The notes below the pieces were generated by a model. That model was not told where the DNA came from. It did no database searches and saw only the letters and a list, made by a program, of their open reading frames with translations. The position numbers were made by a program, and so were the translations under genes. A stretch of DNA of 64,000 bases, from positions 25,826,942 to 25,890,941 of the forward strand of contig NC_092706.1 of NCBI RefSeq assembly GCF_964275005.1, given 5' to 3'. The stretch is from Diadema setosum. Its lineage: Eukaryota; Echinodermata; Echinoidea; Diadematoida; Diadematidae. Positions 1 through 12,843 of the stretch are shown here, piece after piece (position 1 is the stretch's first letter; every line of letters begins with the position of its first letter).

Positions 1-821
1 TGAGAAATGCACTTTCTATTCCTTTAGATACTGTTGTAGGCCTATTTCGTGAACCACGCGGGAGTATTACGAATGGAAATCAATGATCTACCAAGGCATA
101 GAGCATTTAAACGTATGCTGACACATGATTATATGGGTAACCTCATTGGGCTCAGAGAAACCTTAGCGAAACAATTTGATGTACAATGAATTGCTTGGGA
201 TAAGAGGAGCTGTTGTGCATGGTTCAGTGAATAAGACAACCAGCAAGCAATCACAGGACATTTGTTCGAGTCCCATGGTAGCAGCTGTTTGTGACCGCGC
301 CCAAGACACTTCATCATAAATGCCTAGCTCGTCTTTCAAAGGGGGTTCAATGCCGATGATCCTACGATTGCAAAAGAAATTGCAATATTCTCAACACAAG
401 AAGAACAAAAAACAAACAAACAAACAAACAAAACGGACTCAGGCAATCTGCCTGTCGCATAATAAGCTATCTCATTTACTTATAGAATGATTTCATGAAC
501 GAACCAGCTTTAATCTGTATGTTGGTATGAATTCGTTAAAGAGCCCTATATACTTGCAGATGAAGGCCTTACTTCCGCGTTGGTATATGTAGCCTAAGAA
601 TGTAATTATTTTGGCTTTTTTTTTTCCAATCTTTCAAGCATGCGTCTTGCGTCGTACAATAAATCACGTCTTGCCACTCCTTCTGATGATAATTCTATAC
701 CGATAGTCCTTGTGTTGGCTTGAATAACATTCTCCGATATTGCTTCACTGGGTTATTTGTCAGCTGAGTTGAGATGGAATCTATTTCAAGATTGGAACCG
801 AGAACAACCTACCACCATGAA

Positions 822-837
822 TATTGTCATGACTATA

Positions 838-882
<45 letters not shown>

Positions 883-1273
883 ATATATTATTATGTTGAT
901 TAGGATTTCCACGTGTTGGCAAGATAAAAAGATAAGTAACAAAACTGGAACAAAGTTCATGCTGTATTCACCAACGGTTTATTTCTGCACACAAATTTTC
1001 GAGCGTCTCGCCGCCCTTTCTCAAGTGTTGATACTGAGAGAACAATAACAAAATTAAGCCATAACAATATATTGCAACCGTAACACGGTTGCAATATACA
1101 CGGTTGCAATATATTGTTATGGCTTAATTTTGTAATTGTTCTCTCGGTATCAACACTTGAGAAAGGGCGGCGAGACGCTCGAAAATTTGTGTGCAGAAAT
1201 AAACCGTTGGTGAATACAGCATGAACTTTGTTCCAGTTTTGTTACTTATAAATATGCATATAGTCATGACAAT
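822..1273. repeat. 450-bp near-perfect palindrome
   Basis: The arm ending at 1080 pairs with the arm starting at 1100 (CAACCG versus CGGTTG) and runs outward about 135 bases almost without mismatch. The outermost 22 bases (822-843, ATTGTCATGACTATATGCAT) also pair with 1252-1273. The left arm is broken by about 100 extra bases holding an AT microsatellite. A small duplicated GGTTGCAATAT unit sits at the centre. Confidence 0.9.
841..875. repeat. AT microsatellite
   Basis: Simple (AT)n run interrupting the left arm of the palindrome. Confidence 0.95.
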
Positions 1274-1795
1274 GTCCAGTATCAGAGAAATGACGCGTGG
1301 ACGGTTGTTCATCGCCATTTTCCCCTCAAAGCTGTAGCAACATCATGTCCAGAAAGGCAATTCTTAAACGGCTTCTCATTTTTCGCACAGCGTTAAATGG
1401 GGGAAACCAGTTTCGCCACGACATGTACCCTATCAATTTTCTTTTTGTTTCTGCCTTTGTCTTAAAAAGAGCACAATAGGTAGTACAAGCATGGTACTTA
1501 AGCATAATACGTTTTAGACAAAGAGAAAGGTAAGAAGGGGGAGAGCTACAGAGAGGACAATTTCGATGGCTAGATACAAATAGGAGTAAGCATGGACGGT
1601 TCTACACGCAGCCTTTTTGAGTATAGTCTCACTCTCCAAGGTCGTCATTGTGCGCAGCTATCTGCGCATCTAAACAATCTCAGAGACGTTTATAGTCGAT
1701 ATCCCGTACCATGGCATGTCTGTTCTACCATCAAGATGTTTGAGCACTTCATGCGAGGGTGTTTAAAATATGATTTGTATAGTAGTGCTTGACAC
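1274..1795. other. Gene-free stretch, 3' flank of gene 2
   Basis: Only short unconvincing open frames occur here. No domain, splice pattern or repeat was recognised, and the missing last exon of gene 2 was not identified. The flanks 1-821 and 2415-3634 are likewise featureless. Confidence 0.5.
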
Positions 1796-2414
1796 TTAAG
1801 AGACAAAGTACACCTTCATAGACATGTGGGTTGAGTGAATGCAGCAATATTGGTAGAACACATCAATGAGAGTTTGAGGAAAATCAGACAATCCGTTCAA
1901 AAATTAGGAATTTGTAAAGTTTCTGCTCAGTCACTGCTGGATGAGAAGACTTCTATAGCTTGTGACGTCACATGTGTACAACGATGCAAAGAAAATATAA
2001 AGAAAATTCAACATATTTTCTCTTTTCTCACATAAAAAATGAACATGTTGTTGTTGTTTTATAGAAAGAAAGAAGAGAGAGACAAGAAGAAAGAAGAAAA
2101 GAAGAGAAAACATGTGACTTCCTCTTTCAGAAGGTAGGGGGAATAATATCACCTTTGCCATAATATTATGTCAAGGACAAGTCAAAGAAACGTGCAAAAA
2201 TCTCTTTATATTTTCCTTGTATCGTTCTACGCATGTAACTTCATACACTTAAAGTAGTCTTTTCATCCAGCGGGGACTGCGCAAATACTTTAAAATTGAT
2301 AACTTTTGAAATGATTGTGCGATTTTTCCCAAACTTTCACTGATCACATGTGATCTACTGATATTGCTGCATTCACTCAATTCAAACGTGCACGAAGGCG
2401 AACTTGTCCTTTAA
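1796..2414. mobile_element. TTAA foldback MITE, family A, copy 1
   Basis: The termini are TTAAGAGACAAAGTACACC and the inverse of GCGAACTTGTCCTTTAA. The body reads inward from both ends with the same motifs: GAATGCAGCAATATT, AGTTTGAGGAAAATC, ATCCGTTCAAAA, and TGGATGAGAAGACT. This makes a long imperfect hairpin flanked by TTAA. Related copies lie at 4649, 22950 and 26700. No coding capacity. Confidence 0.85.
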
Positions 2415-3634
2415 GTTTGTACTCTTGCTTTCGATCCAGTACACGCGTAAGAGTCTGCACGCAGACTTTATGAGTAATTGAGGTCGTCATTATTTTCTGC
2501 GCAGCTGTCTGCGCATTGAAGGGAATCTTAATGACGTTTCCTGGATATCCCCAAACAATGTGTAGGTTCTACCAAAACTTTTTAACGCTTTATGCGAGGC
2601 TCTTTAAAATTTGATATGTACAGTGCTTGATACTCAAGTTTATACTCTCGCTTCCGATATATTTCTGTGTTTATCTTGTAGTAGTTTCCCATGTAAGGCT
2701 CGGTTCTATGTACGTATATGTTCGGTTGACTAAACAACAAAAAGAAAATGTAAAGAAATTACACAGCATAATAAAACAATACAATGTGACTGATAAAACG
2801 TAGATCTAAATTGATACGAGAATTTGGAATGCAAGGAAGCCTTTTTTATACCAAACCAGGGAAAAGTAAACTCAGAGTTGCTATTTGTTGGCCCCACATA
2901 ATACCGTCATTATCCTTCTAATACCTAAAAGTAAGAATTCACACATATCAGCAAATACGCACTATGTTTCGTGTTGTTTTTTCTTTCAAGCTTTTATAGG
3001 TACAAAAGTCCAAATTTGCCGGTGTAGGTTAAAAAAAAAGAAGGAAATCTGTCTCCAAGAGGATACTATAGTACTTAGAGGAAATAAAAATTTAGGCATT
3101 TCTTGCACCTTAATTGTGAGTTACACTGTTCAATTTGTCATAAGCGAGTATTCATAGAGGCAAGGGTTTATTATAGCCTAAAAGCATAATGTGCTGCACT
3201 TACTAAATACTTGTATAACAACTTCATTTTACACTCAGTTACAGTGGGCACAAAAAAGAATTTGAATCTTAATATTATAATTCATCGACAGGCAAAAAAA
3301 AAAAGGAGTAGTGTAATGTCCATTCATTTTCTTTTCTTTTTTCTTCTTCAAAAATACAAGCAAAATTGAAAGTTATAGGAGAAGTAATGGAAGGGAGGGG
3401 ACACCAGCCAAAATGAATTCATGTTTTCGGACTTCACACTCATATTCCTTGAAATATCCCTCAATGACTATACACGCACGGCAAAGTTCCTTAGCTGGTT
3501 TCGAATCAGTCAAAATATCCAATGTGGTCATTCTTTTTAATGTGTGTAAAGAATATGACGCCTTGATTAGAGCTTATTTCAATTCAAAAAAGGAGGCAAT
3601 AATGACTCACTAGGCTCTTGTATTTAAATCACCT

Positions 3635-3767
3635 GGGGGGGCATTTCATGAAGCATTTTGTCGGATTTTTTTTTTCTGATGAACTGAAATCCTTTCATCT
3701 GATTGGCTGAGAGCAAATTTGTTCGACAAGTTTGTCAGACAAAAGGCTTCATGAGTAATGTCCCCCT
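3635..3767. mobile_element. Short foldback MITE with GGGGGCATTTCATGAAGC ends
   Basis: The left end GGGGGGGCATTTCATGAAGC pairs with the right end GGCTTCATGAGTAATGTCCCCC. The inner TTTGTCGGA pairs with GTTTGTCAGACAAA. It lies 42 bases beyond the last recognised splice donor of gene 2. Confidence 0.8.
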
Positions 3768-3774
3768 GATTTGA

Positions 3775-3794
3775 CCCCCCCCCCCCCCCCCCCC
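3775..3794. repeat. Poly-C homopolymer
   Basis: A run of about 18-20 C just downstream, in transcription order, of the gene 2 exon 6 donor. It would encode poly-Gly if read through, and is a likely site of length error. Confidence 0.9.
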
Positions 3795-3808
3795 AATGTT
3801 GTCCATAC

Positions 3809-4232
3809 CTGCATACTCATATAGTCAGTTTCGTGTTCAACATCTATGACAGAACATGATTCGGCTCGACAATTCGGGCCGGGTCGTTCGGCCGCCGCGG
3901 CTGCAGTCAGGTCATCCGAACTCTCGTACCGCCGCCGGTCCTCAGCACCCATTCTTTCCTGAGCGTCCGTGGGCTCGCCTTCTTGCGCCTTGCCCCGCTT
4001 CGTCGCGCAACGCGGACAGTGTAGACGGCGCCGGCAACACGGCCAGCTGAGAAACCAATCGGTAGGCAGCAGCTGAGCTTCTCGTCGATTTGGCGGGCAG
4101 CAGGAATCCGTCATCCGCCGACAGAGCTGATTCAGAAGCACGCCTGTGACTACCATGGCCCATAGAACTCCCACAACTTTCATCAAGTCCTGGGCGGAAA
4201 GAGCCTGTTGATCCTCGGTATCAGGTTTAGGA
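3809..4232 (-). CDS. Gene 2 exon 6: TM helix and cytoplasmic tail
   Basis: Acceptor ATTTGTTGACAG, phase 2 in; donor ATGCAG|GTATGG, phase 0 out; residues 281-422. The exon has a short acidic lead (PKPDTEDQQALSAQD), a hydrophobic span MKVVGVLWAMVVTGVLLNQL (298-317), and then a tail. The tail carries Cys clusters (C318, C325-C326, C346-C347, C353, C356), Arg-rich blocks, RRRYESSDDL and DYMSM at 417-421. YMSM is a strong YxxM consensus for p85 SH2 binding. If the donor is unused, the frame runs 19 more residues through a glycine run to a stop at 3749, into a MITE, so splicing is more likely. The exon is strikingly GC-rich. Confidence 0.83.
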
Positions 4233-7200
4233 CTGTCAACAAATGATTGTCATAGCTGTATTAGCTTTACATCCGGCAAACATTAAAAGAAAATCCACAA
4301 CTGACCACCACATTCCATACCGGATTTAAAATACGAATTGATATCAATTATTATGACAGGATGCCTCAGAAAACAATAACGATGAAAATCGTAAAATACA
4401 ACGAACAAAAATAGCAACAAACCCCGATACTTGAACTCCCAGACGGCCCTATGCTCTTAGCATTATGATAGTAATAGTCGATACAACGTTGTCAGTCATT
4501 ATTTCTCTGTATAATGTGTAATAGGGTGTGTGTGCTGTTGTTGGTGGTGGTGGTGGTGTTGTTGTTGTTGTTTTTCAAATTGTTGATTAACCCTTCTGTG
4601 CAGGTTTGGACTTAGGACTGAGTTTGCAATTTGGATGTTTCGGCACTCTTAAAGGACAAGTCCACCTTCATATACATTAGGATTGAGAGAATGCAGCAAT
4701 ATTAGTAGAACACATCAGTGAAAGTTTGAGGAAAATCGGACAATCCGTTCAAAAGTTATGAATATTTTAAGTATTTGCGAAGTCACTGCTGGATGAGAAG
4801 ACTACTACAGTGTATGATGTCACATGCGTACAACTATATAAGGAAAATAAAAAGAGAATTTCACAAAACTTTACTTTTTGAATAAAGTGCACATTTCTTC
4901 GACTTGCTACTGACGTATGTTAAGGGTAGTATTATTCCCCCTGCCTTCTGAAAGAGAGAAGTCGAGTGTTGTTTTGTTATGCGAGAAAAATGGAAATATG
5001 TTGAATTTTCTATATTATTTCTTTATATCGTTGTACTCATGTGACATCACAAGCTTACTTAGTCTTTTCATCCAGCCGTGACTGAGCAGAAACTTCAAAA
5101 ATTCATAACTTTTGAACGGATTGTCCGATTTTCCTCAAACTCTCACTGATGTGTTCTACTAATATTGCTGCATTCAACCCACAATGTCTATGAAGGTGAA
5201 CTTGTCCTTTAAGCATAATGAGGGTTAAACGAAACTAATCGCGTGGCTATGTCGCACTCAGCCAGTCTAAATAGCACAAAGCATAATAGACTGAAGCTTG
5301 CCTCTACCCCCGCATGCAAATAAGAAAATATATGAAGAGTTTGTTTGCAAAAACCGATAAGTCCATATTTGCCAAATGGAGATATTTGCGATTAAAGGTC
5401 AAGAAAAATAAAGAGAATAATAAGAAAATTTTTGCTTCTTTTGACCATAACTTCAAAAATATACCATTATATGTAGTGACCAATATATCATTTAAAAGGT
5501 ATTATTTTGTACTTTATGACAAAGATCGTACTTCAAAATCTTCAAAAATGGACTTATCGGTTTTTGCAAACAAACCCTTCATATGATCTTGTATAAAGCA
5601 ACATACTAGGTATAATACGAAAAAAAAAAGGAACATGGCAACTCTGGAAATCGACTGGTATCAAAGGATCTATAATGCAATGTAAATGCAAGTTGATTCA
5701 CTCATACCCATGACACCACTTATGTGACCAAACAAGTACCAACATCTGTTATGAAATAGGTTTTTTCTACTAGTTTTCTTCAGGTTGCTTGGATTGGCGA
5801 ATATGTGTTTCGTGTTATACCTTTTATAAACTCCTCAAAACAAGTTCTGCAATTAAAGTTTAATATATCATATTTCTCTTATACCCGCATTATCTTCATT
5901 GAGTATGACATCACAAAAATGCCTGATTAATTACCTTTAAAGTGGCACCTCACTTCCTATGATTGAGTGTTCTTTGAATGTGCAAAACAGCTGAGTACGG
6001 GGACAGATCAAAAAAGAAAAGTCGCAACAATTCTGCTATTGATAATGTACAGTTTTGATGAGAAAAAGGACACTGGAATATGCAATGCCGAAATGAGAGC
6101 ACTTTCAAAAACTCTCATTTCCTAGACATTAGATGACTGTTTGGTCAATCTTTTATGTTTGATTTTTATCTGCAGATACTACTGCAGTTTTTAATTCATG
6201 GATGAAGCCTGGAATCTAATGATAATCTCACAATGCATTCTTTTCAAACACATTCCTTCCCTGAAACGACAAAGCAAATGGGAATTATACTGTTTGACAT
6301 AACACGTTTGCTCTATTTTGCAACATTTCACATTTGACCTTTCCTCATACTGTGCATTCCAGGAATGCATAATGTAAACTGCAAGTGAGTTGTCATTGTA
6401 AAGAAAATTAATCAGGCTTTCTTATGATGTCACATTTGATTTGAATGAAATGATGTAGTTTGAAGAGAAATATAATACATCAAATCGGAATTGCAGGACT
6501 TTTTTGAGGAGTTCAGTTCTCCTTTATGATCAACCAGAGTGAAATATTGCATTAACCCTTTCTGTGCCACGTTTGTTTCCTACCCATAGAGTTGTGTGTG
6601 AAGTTTGTACACATTTGACTCATTGGCATAGGAATTAACACCAATCTGAGAAGAGGAGTCATTGAATGCGAAAATGCGGATCACTCAACAAGCTCAAATG
6701 CAATCCGCGGCAAAGGATTTTCTCTAAGAACAAGTGACTTACGTCGTCGCAAACGTTGCGCCATCCTCTCTGGGATGTCTCGGGTGCTTCCCATCAGAGA
6801 TTGGGAAACTGGGCATGCTGGATGAGGCGTATCTGGTGGAGGTGCAGGGAGAATCGTCTGCGTAGTGGAGATAAGGAAATCAAGCTGCGATGAATGAAAT
6901 CGCAACCCGGAGCAGGTACAAAAGGTGACACAGAGTGTTTGCCGGAAGGCAGACCGTAAACTATAACGGCATCCATCATACTTAAAGGCATAATTTACCA
7001 TTTGCAGATGAAGCAAAAACCCAGCATTAGTGCTTTAAAATAGTTCTAAAATGTGAGTTAGGGATAGAAACAACCACTGTAAAAATTTGAATCAGTATAA
7101 TCGATGTTAAGTATTGTTAAATATACAAAATGTGAACAATAGTTATAATAAAAATGTTTCCAGACTAAACCATCTACAGCAGGGGCGGATCCAGGGAGGA

Positions 7201-8592
7201 CCGCAACCGGCGCACGCCCCCCCCCCCTTTATTTTTTGTTGAAACAAAAGAAATAAAAAGAAAAAATGGGGGGAGGGGTACGTGCGCCCCCCTTTAATTT
7301 TGTAAACACGCCCCCTCTTTACGGAATTCCTGGATCCGCCTCTGTACAGTTATGGTTTATTGAGAAAAATACAGATATCTCCTTATATTTTAGGCTATAT
7401 CGCGAAAATGTTATATGATGGGATGTTTTGTGGTACAACAGACCTACACATATGCATTAAAATAATGTCACATCCTGAAAATTTTTTAAATCACTGCTCC
7501 CAAAGGTAAACGGGACCTTAAACACCTCTTTTGGAAATCGATACACTAAGGTGATAATCTGTATTTGCGCTGTGCATGGTTACTCTACTTGGCATCTATG
7601 ACATGAGCTAGATCCTTGTATATAAATCTGCTATTTATCATATGGTTTGCTCCATCACTTTGGTTGGTTATTAACATGATTAAGGATTATAGTGGACAGA
7701 ATTGTGGGGGTTGTTTCAGTATGCGCTAAAAGGATTCGTAAGTTCAGTTCAACTGATCTTATAGGGATAATTTTAGGATCAATCGGTCCTCAAAAGTTAG
7801 GAACTGTTTCACTTTACCGTCTGGGAACAATGAACACCTTGCACGTTATGGAATACATCGTGAATGTGTATGTATCCATCCCCATTAGATCCCATCTGAA
7901 TCTGTACAAAATTTGGATTCATTGTTTAGTTCGATAGTGCCCATATGTGACACCATTCATATATCAAAACTTTATATCAGCAACGTGAGGCTAAACCACA
8001 CCACTGCCATATTTTATGAAGAGTTGATGTATATAATTGATTTCTATGATAAGTCTATGGCAGCCTGTGTGTTAAGGAAAAATATAATCGATCTTTTGAT
8101 AAAACGGGCTCCAGAGTTCTTTTCGATTAAAGAGAAGCAGACTTCTGCGATAGTCTTACCATCTGCACTGACCGACGTGATCTTCACGCTAAAACTCCCC
8201 AATCCTTTGGAGTCAAACCACAGGTAGGCTTTTGATCCGGAGCTCGTGGCGTTGGTTCCCACTCCGCGCTCGGGCTCAAGCAAACACTGGTGCCGGTCGA
8301 AAGCGACAATGTGCCTTTCTGTCACGCAGACAGTATCTCCTTCACCGACATCGATGACGATGAACTCGAAGCGAACTCGACATCCGAGTGGTGCTTCGAT
8401 GACGTAGAAGGCGAAGGAGAACTTCGGGTAGTGGTTTGGGTAGTTGGGAGACGATACATTCGTATGAGAATCACCAGGTGGGACCATTATGTTGTATTCT
8501 GCAATGAGAAACGCCCTATTTGTAGTTATGTTGTCACGCTCATGATCTGCATGTTGTGATGTATGATATAAAGATATACATAGAACGAGGTA

Positions 8593-8639
<47 letters not shown>

Positions 8640-10369
8640 AGAGAGAGAGGGAGAGAGAGAGAATGACAACAAGAAAGCGACACAGAATTAGGAGGGAAAT
8701 AATAGTAAATAAATAGATATTAAACAGTCATAAAAAACTTTCGTCTTGTAATATAAGGAGGTGTTTCAAGAGTGGGATCGCACATAAAAGACATATACAC
8801 AAACACACGCACAAACATACATAATTATACATACATTAGTATGAAGACACACGAATGTTGCCTTTGATAGCACATTCTCCGTTGTGCGTATATGCATATA
8901 ACATGTGCACGATTACATAATTGTATTTTGGGTATTTCTCGATATTTCTTAAAATTTCTTCCTAAAGGATTGCTGCGTGTATGCAGACATCACGATTTTA
9001 TGCATTTGAGGGTTTTTATTATTATCATTATTTTTATTATTATCATTATCATTATTATTATTATTGTCCATGAATTGGAAGTATGACTATCATTGAGATA
9101 TTTGAAAAATTGAATTCAATCCAAACTTCAATTGAAAATATCTGACGCTCAACAACACGCATACTACACACATGGACACACAAAATAATATCCATCATGC
9201 TGGTATGTAATCATAATTATCTAACGGGGCATAGTACATGCATGTATGTACATGTCTATATTACATAATCTGACATACTCTTTATTCTATTTTATGCATA
9301 CGACAAGTGTAATATTATAAGTTCCGATACAGAAATTGCATTAAGACTATCTATGCTCAAGTTTATATAGGGCACAGTATAGAACTGTGGATTACGAAGC
9401 ACATACCTCTATGTGTAGATACCTCATGTAGTTCTTCCAGTTACTCACCACTCAAGAATTCATCATGGTTATATTGCATGACCGGGCAACCGCAGGTAAT
9501 GTGGAACCCAGCTCGACACATATAACATAATTATCATGCTATGAATGCACGTCGTGTATAAATATGATATTATACAATTATTTACCGTCTCCTTCCGTTG
9601 CGCAGGCCATTAAACTGAAAGAATTTTCTCTTGCCAGATCTCTCCTCAAATAGATTTTAAGTTTCTGGTCGGGAGACACCAAGTCTGGTGGTATAAGCCG
9701 TCCTCGCACCGTCATCAGACGGACAGGGGTTGAAGGGGTGTAAGATGTGTCTTGGTGGTAAAGCTCCAGGTATTCGCTGCCCTCCAATATGACGTTTTCA
9801 AAATGTAATAACACTGAAGGTAGATCAAAGAAACAAAGAAGAGAAATATAAGAGGAAAGGAGATAAAGGGAGGTGGATAAGCTAAATATCCAGTGGAAAA
9901 AAAAATGTATTTTATGTTAGAAGATAATTATGTTTTCATTTGACGTTTGTATTACCTATGTATATTGATTGGAAAATAAAAGCATGAATGAATGAATGAA
10001 TGAATGAATGAATGAATGAATGAATGAATGAATGAATGAATGAAAATACAATGATGATGGTATTGATAATAAGTGTACTAATAATACAGATGACATAATT
10101 CACAATCATCAACATACACATGGAACAGTGTGGAAAAACTGAATATATCCACCAACAAATATAGCAGTATAAGTATCATAAGAAGATATTTCAATTGTTA
10201 AGTACGTGTATAGATAAGTATTGATTGCATCATTATCTCTTTATTCTATTAAGATAAGAGTATAAAGATACAAGATAACATACATTAAAGATGTAACATA
10301 TTTGATTTTTATATACGCATACTAGGGTGTCTTTGTATTTGATGTTCGCTGTATTATTATTATTATTAT

Positions 10370-10416
<47 letters not shown>

Positions 10417-12788
10417 TCATTATTGTTACCATAATCATGTATAATATATGTACTACACCTCATATTTTAAGACAAATCACAGTAGCTGGCACAATACAAA
10501 AGTCCAGATTTTCGGCACAAGTTACTTCCTATGAATGATATATGGGTATATGTGCGCAATACATTTGAACACATAGACCTATACAATACGTCATTAAATC
10601 ATCATTTGTTAATAGTCAAATCATGTTCGCTGACAGGTCTACATAGCGTAATGTGACAAAATAAAACATTGCTATATTGAAAAACACAATGCCCAGTGAG
10701 AAAAGTATTTATCATAAGTCCGGTGACGTCTTATTCACGGTGTACTGCACTACTCTCATGACGTCCTGTTATGTTCATCAAATCGGCATTGGTACCAGCC
10801 TCTTAAACTATGTTGTGCATATTATCACGTCCACTGCATGGATGGTGAGTGCTGCAATGCATAAGCAATCATTAAAACAGGAGTAACTTTTTTGTTGTTG
10901 TTGTTGTTTTGTTTTGTTTTTGATCAGTGAAAACGTCCTGTAATACTTGTAAAATACTCACTGAAGATTATAAAACAAATGTATATTGTACTATATCGAG
11001 CCTGTAGTAAACTCGGTGCTATGCCAGAAAGTGCACTATTTTTTTTTTTCGGGACTGCTCCACTATCTAACAGAAAATAGCGCTATTCCTGCTACCTTGG
11101 AATCCATAACTTCAACTAGAGGCTCTCAGTACTATTTGTTTGATATTTACTTTACACTTTCATATTATTACATGACTGGAAAAAGTGAGGGAAGGTGAGA
11201 TCATAGATTGACAGGACAATGACATTTAATCAGCGCGACAATTGCTCCGAAAATTGCAGCAAATGCTTCGCGACAGTGTTCCGCGACTTTTTGTTCGCCT
11301 GACATTTGCTCCGGTCGACGGACCGCCGACAATCGCTCCATCGACTTGTTGTTCCGCAGAAATTTTCTTCGAAGATACATTTGTCTCCCTTGCAAGTGCT
11401 CCGCTGACTCTGCCGAAGATTAATTTCTAAATTGAATTCTCAAGCGCATTTTGATATTTGATAATGTTCGCTTTTTATGTATGAAATTACGAAATCTGAC
11501 GACAATGAAATGTTATTCAGAAACTAGTTTGTGCAATTTTTGTTTTCTTTCCAAATCAATACTTTGAAATAGATGAAATCGATGTACAACAAATCGGTAA
11601 TCATCAATTCACTCAAATGTTTTATACGTTATAGTATTCGAAATGATATGAATGTTTGGTATAGTTAGTCGTTCCATTGTCAAGCCAATGTAAACGACAC
11701 TGGCGTGAATGATCCCGAGTTTAAAAAGGGGGAGGGGTCAAACGTGTCATATCGTCCCCCAATCATTTTGATAGTAAACAATGATTATTATTGTTTTTGG
11801 CATTATCTTTGTTTTCGTAATTACATTATGTGTCTCACTACCACTGAAGTCTTAGTATTTTGTGATTTGTGGGCTGCTTGATTAGCTCGTACGATGATGA
11901 CAGATAGAGATTATGCATAGGAATGTTTCGCAAAGGATAATTTCAATGATTTAATATGCGATAGTAATGATAATCAATAATGTTGGTGTCAAAGACGGTT
12001 TGCTTAGCACACGTTTCCTTCTTTCATTTCTCCTCTCGCCTGCCACTCTATCTTTTTTCCTGGTGAATAACGAACATCAACAACAACAGCAAAACCGCCC
12101 TCATACTGTCACAAACCATGGACTACGCAGGGGCTGATCCAGGAATTCCGTAAAAGGGGCACAATTACGAAATTAAGGGGGTGGAAGAATCCCCATTTTT
12201 CTTTTTATTTCTTTTGTTTTAACAAAAAATTAAGAGGGCGAGCGCCCGATGATATCCCCCGATTGGATCCCCCCCCCCCTGCTACGTGCTATAGTAAGCA
12301 ATAAATATGTACGTCACTTGAGGAAACGTGTTAATTGTGATTAATAAGAAGGAAATAAATTCGTTTTTCTTTTTCACTAATTCTCAGTGAACACAAACTT
12401 GGCAATAATTTTCACGAGACACGAAGTGCCAGACTTGGCACGAGAAATATGGAGTAAATGATAAACAGAAGGATGCACCTAATGCGGATGAGCATCCCTC
12501 AAGTTTAAAAGAGAATATAAACAAGAAGCGTGACTCCTTCAGGAACTCTCTTTGTGTGGAGTAGCGATGACATTTAAAATGCGAACTATATCTTGGGAAT
12601 TTCATTAACTTTGTGAATATGAGTTGTTGTAGCAAATGCTGAAAGTCATGCGGAACAATTCCCGGTGAACCAAGGAGATGAATATAACTTTTAAAAAAAA
12701 AGTCTTAGTAGATCTTATTATAGTGGCCATCTTATGATGCTATTGCAATTAAGCATTGAAGGAGTACTATACAAATATAATATGTATG

Positions 12789-12843
<55 letters not shown>

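Noticed and set aside
1..3634. Search for the last exon of gene 2, including the 62-codon minus frame at 129-317
   Set aside because: No phase-0 acceptor with a convincing short tail was found. Absence here is not proof, since the exon could be very short or outside the window.
3749..3808. Unspliced C-terminus of gene 2 (19 residues with a Gly run)
   Set aside because: Comes from a homopolymer and a MITE right after a good donor. Kept only as an alternative.
5314..5586. Lys-rich 90-codon open frame as a conserved small gene
   Set aside because: It spans a TIR MITE from end to end, and another copy (52570) is frameshifted.
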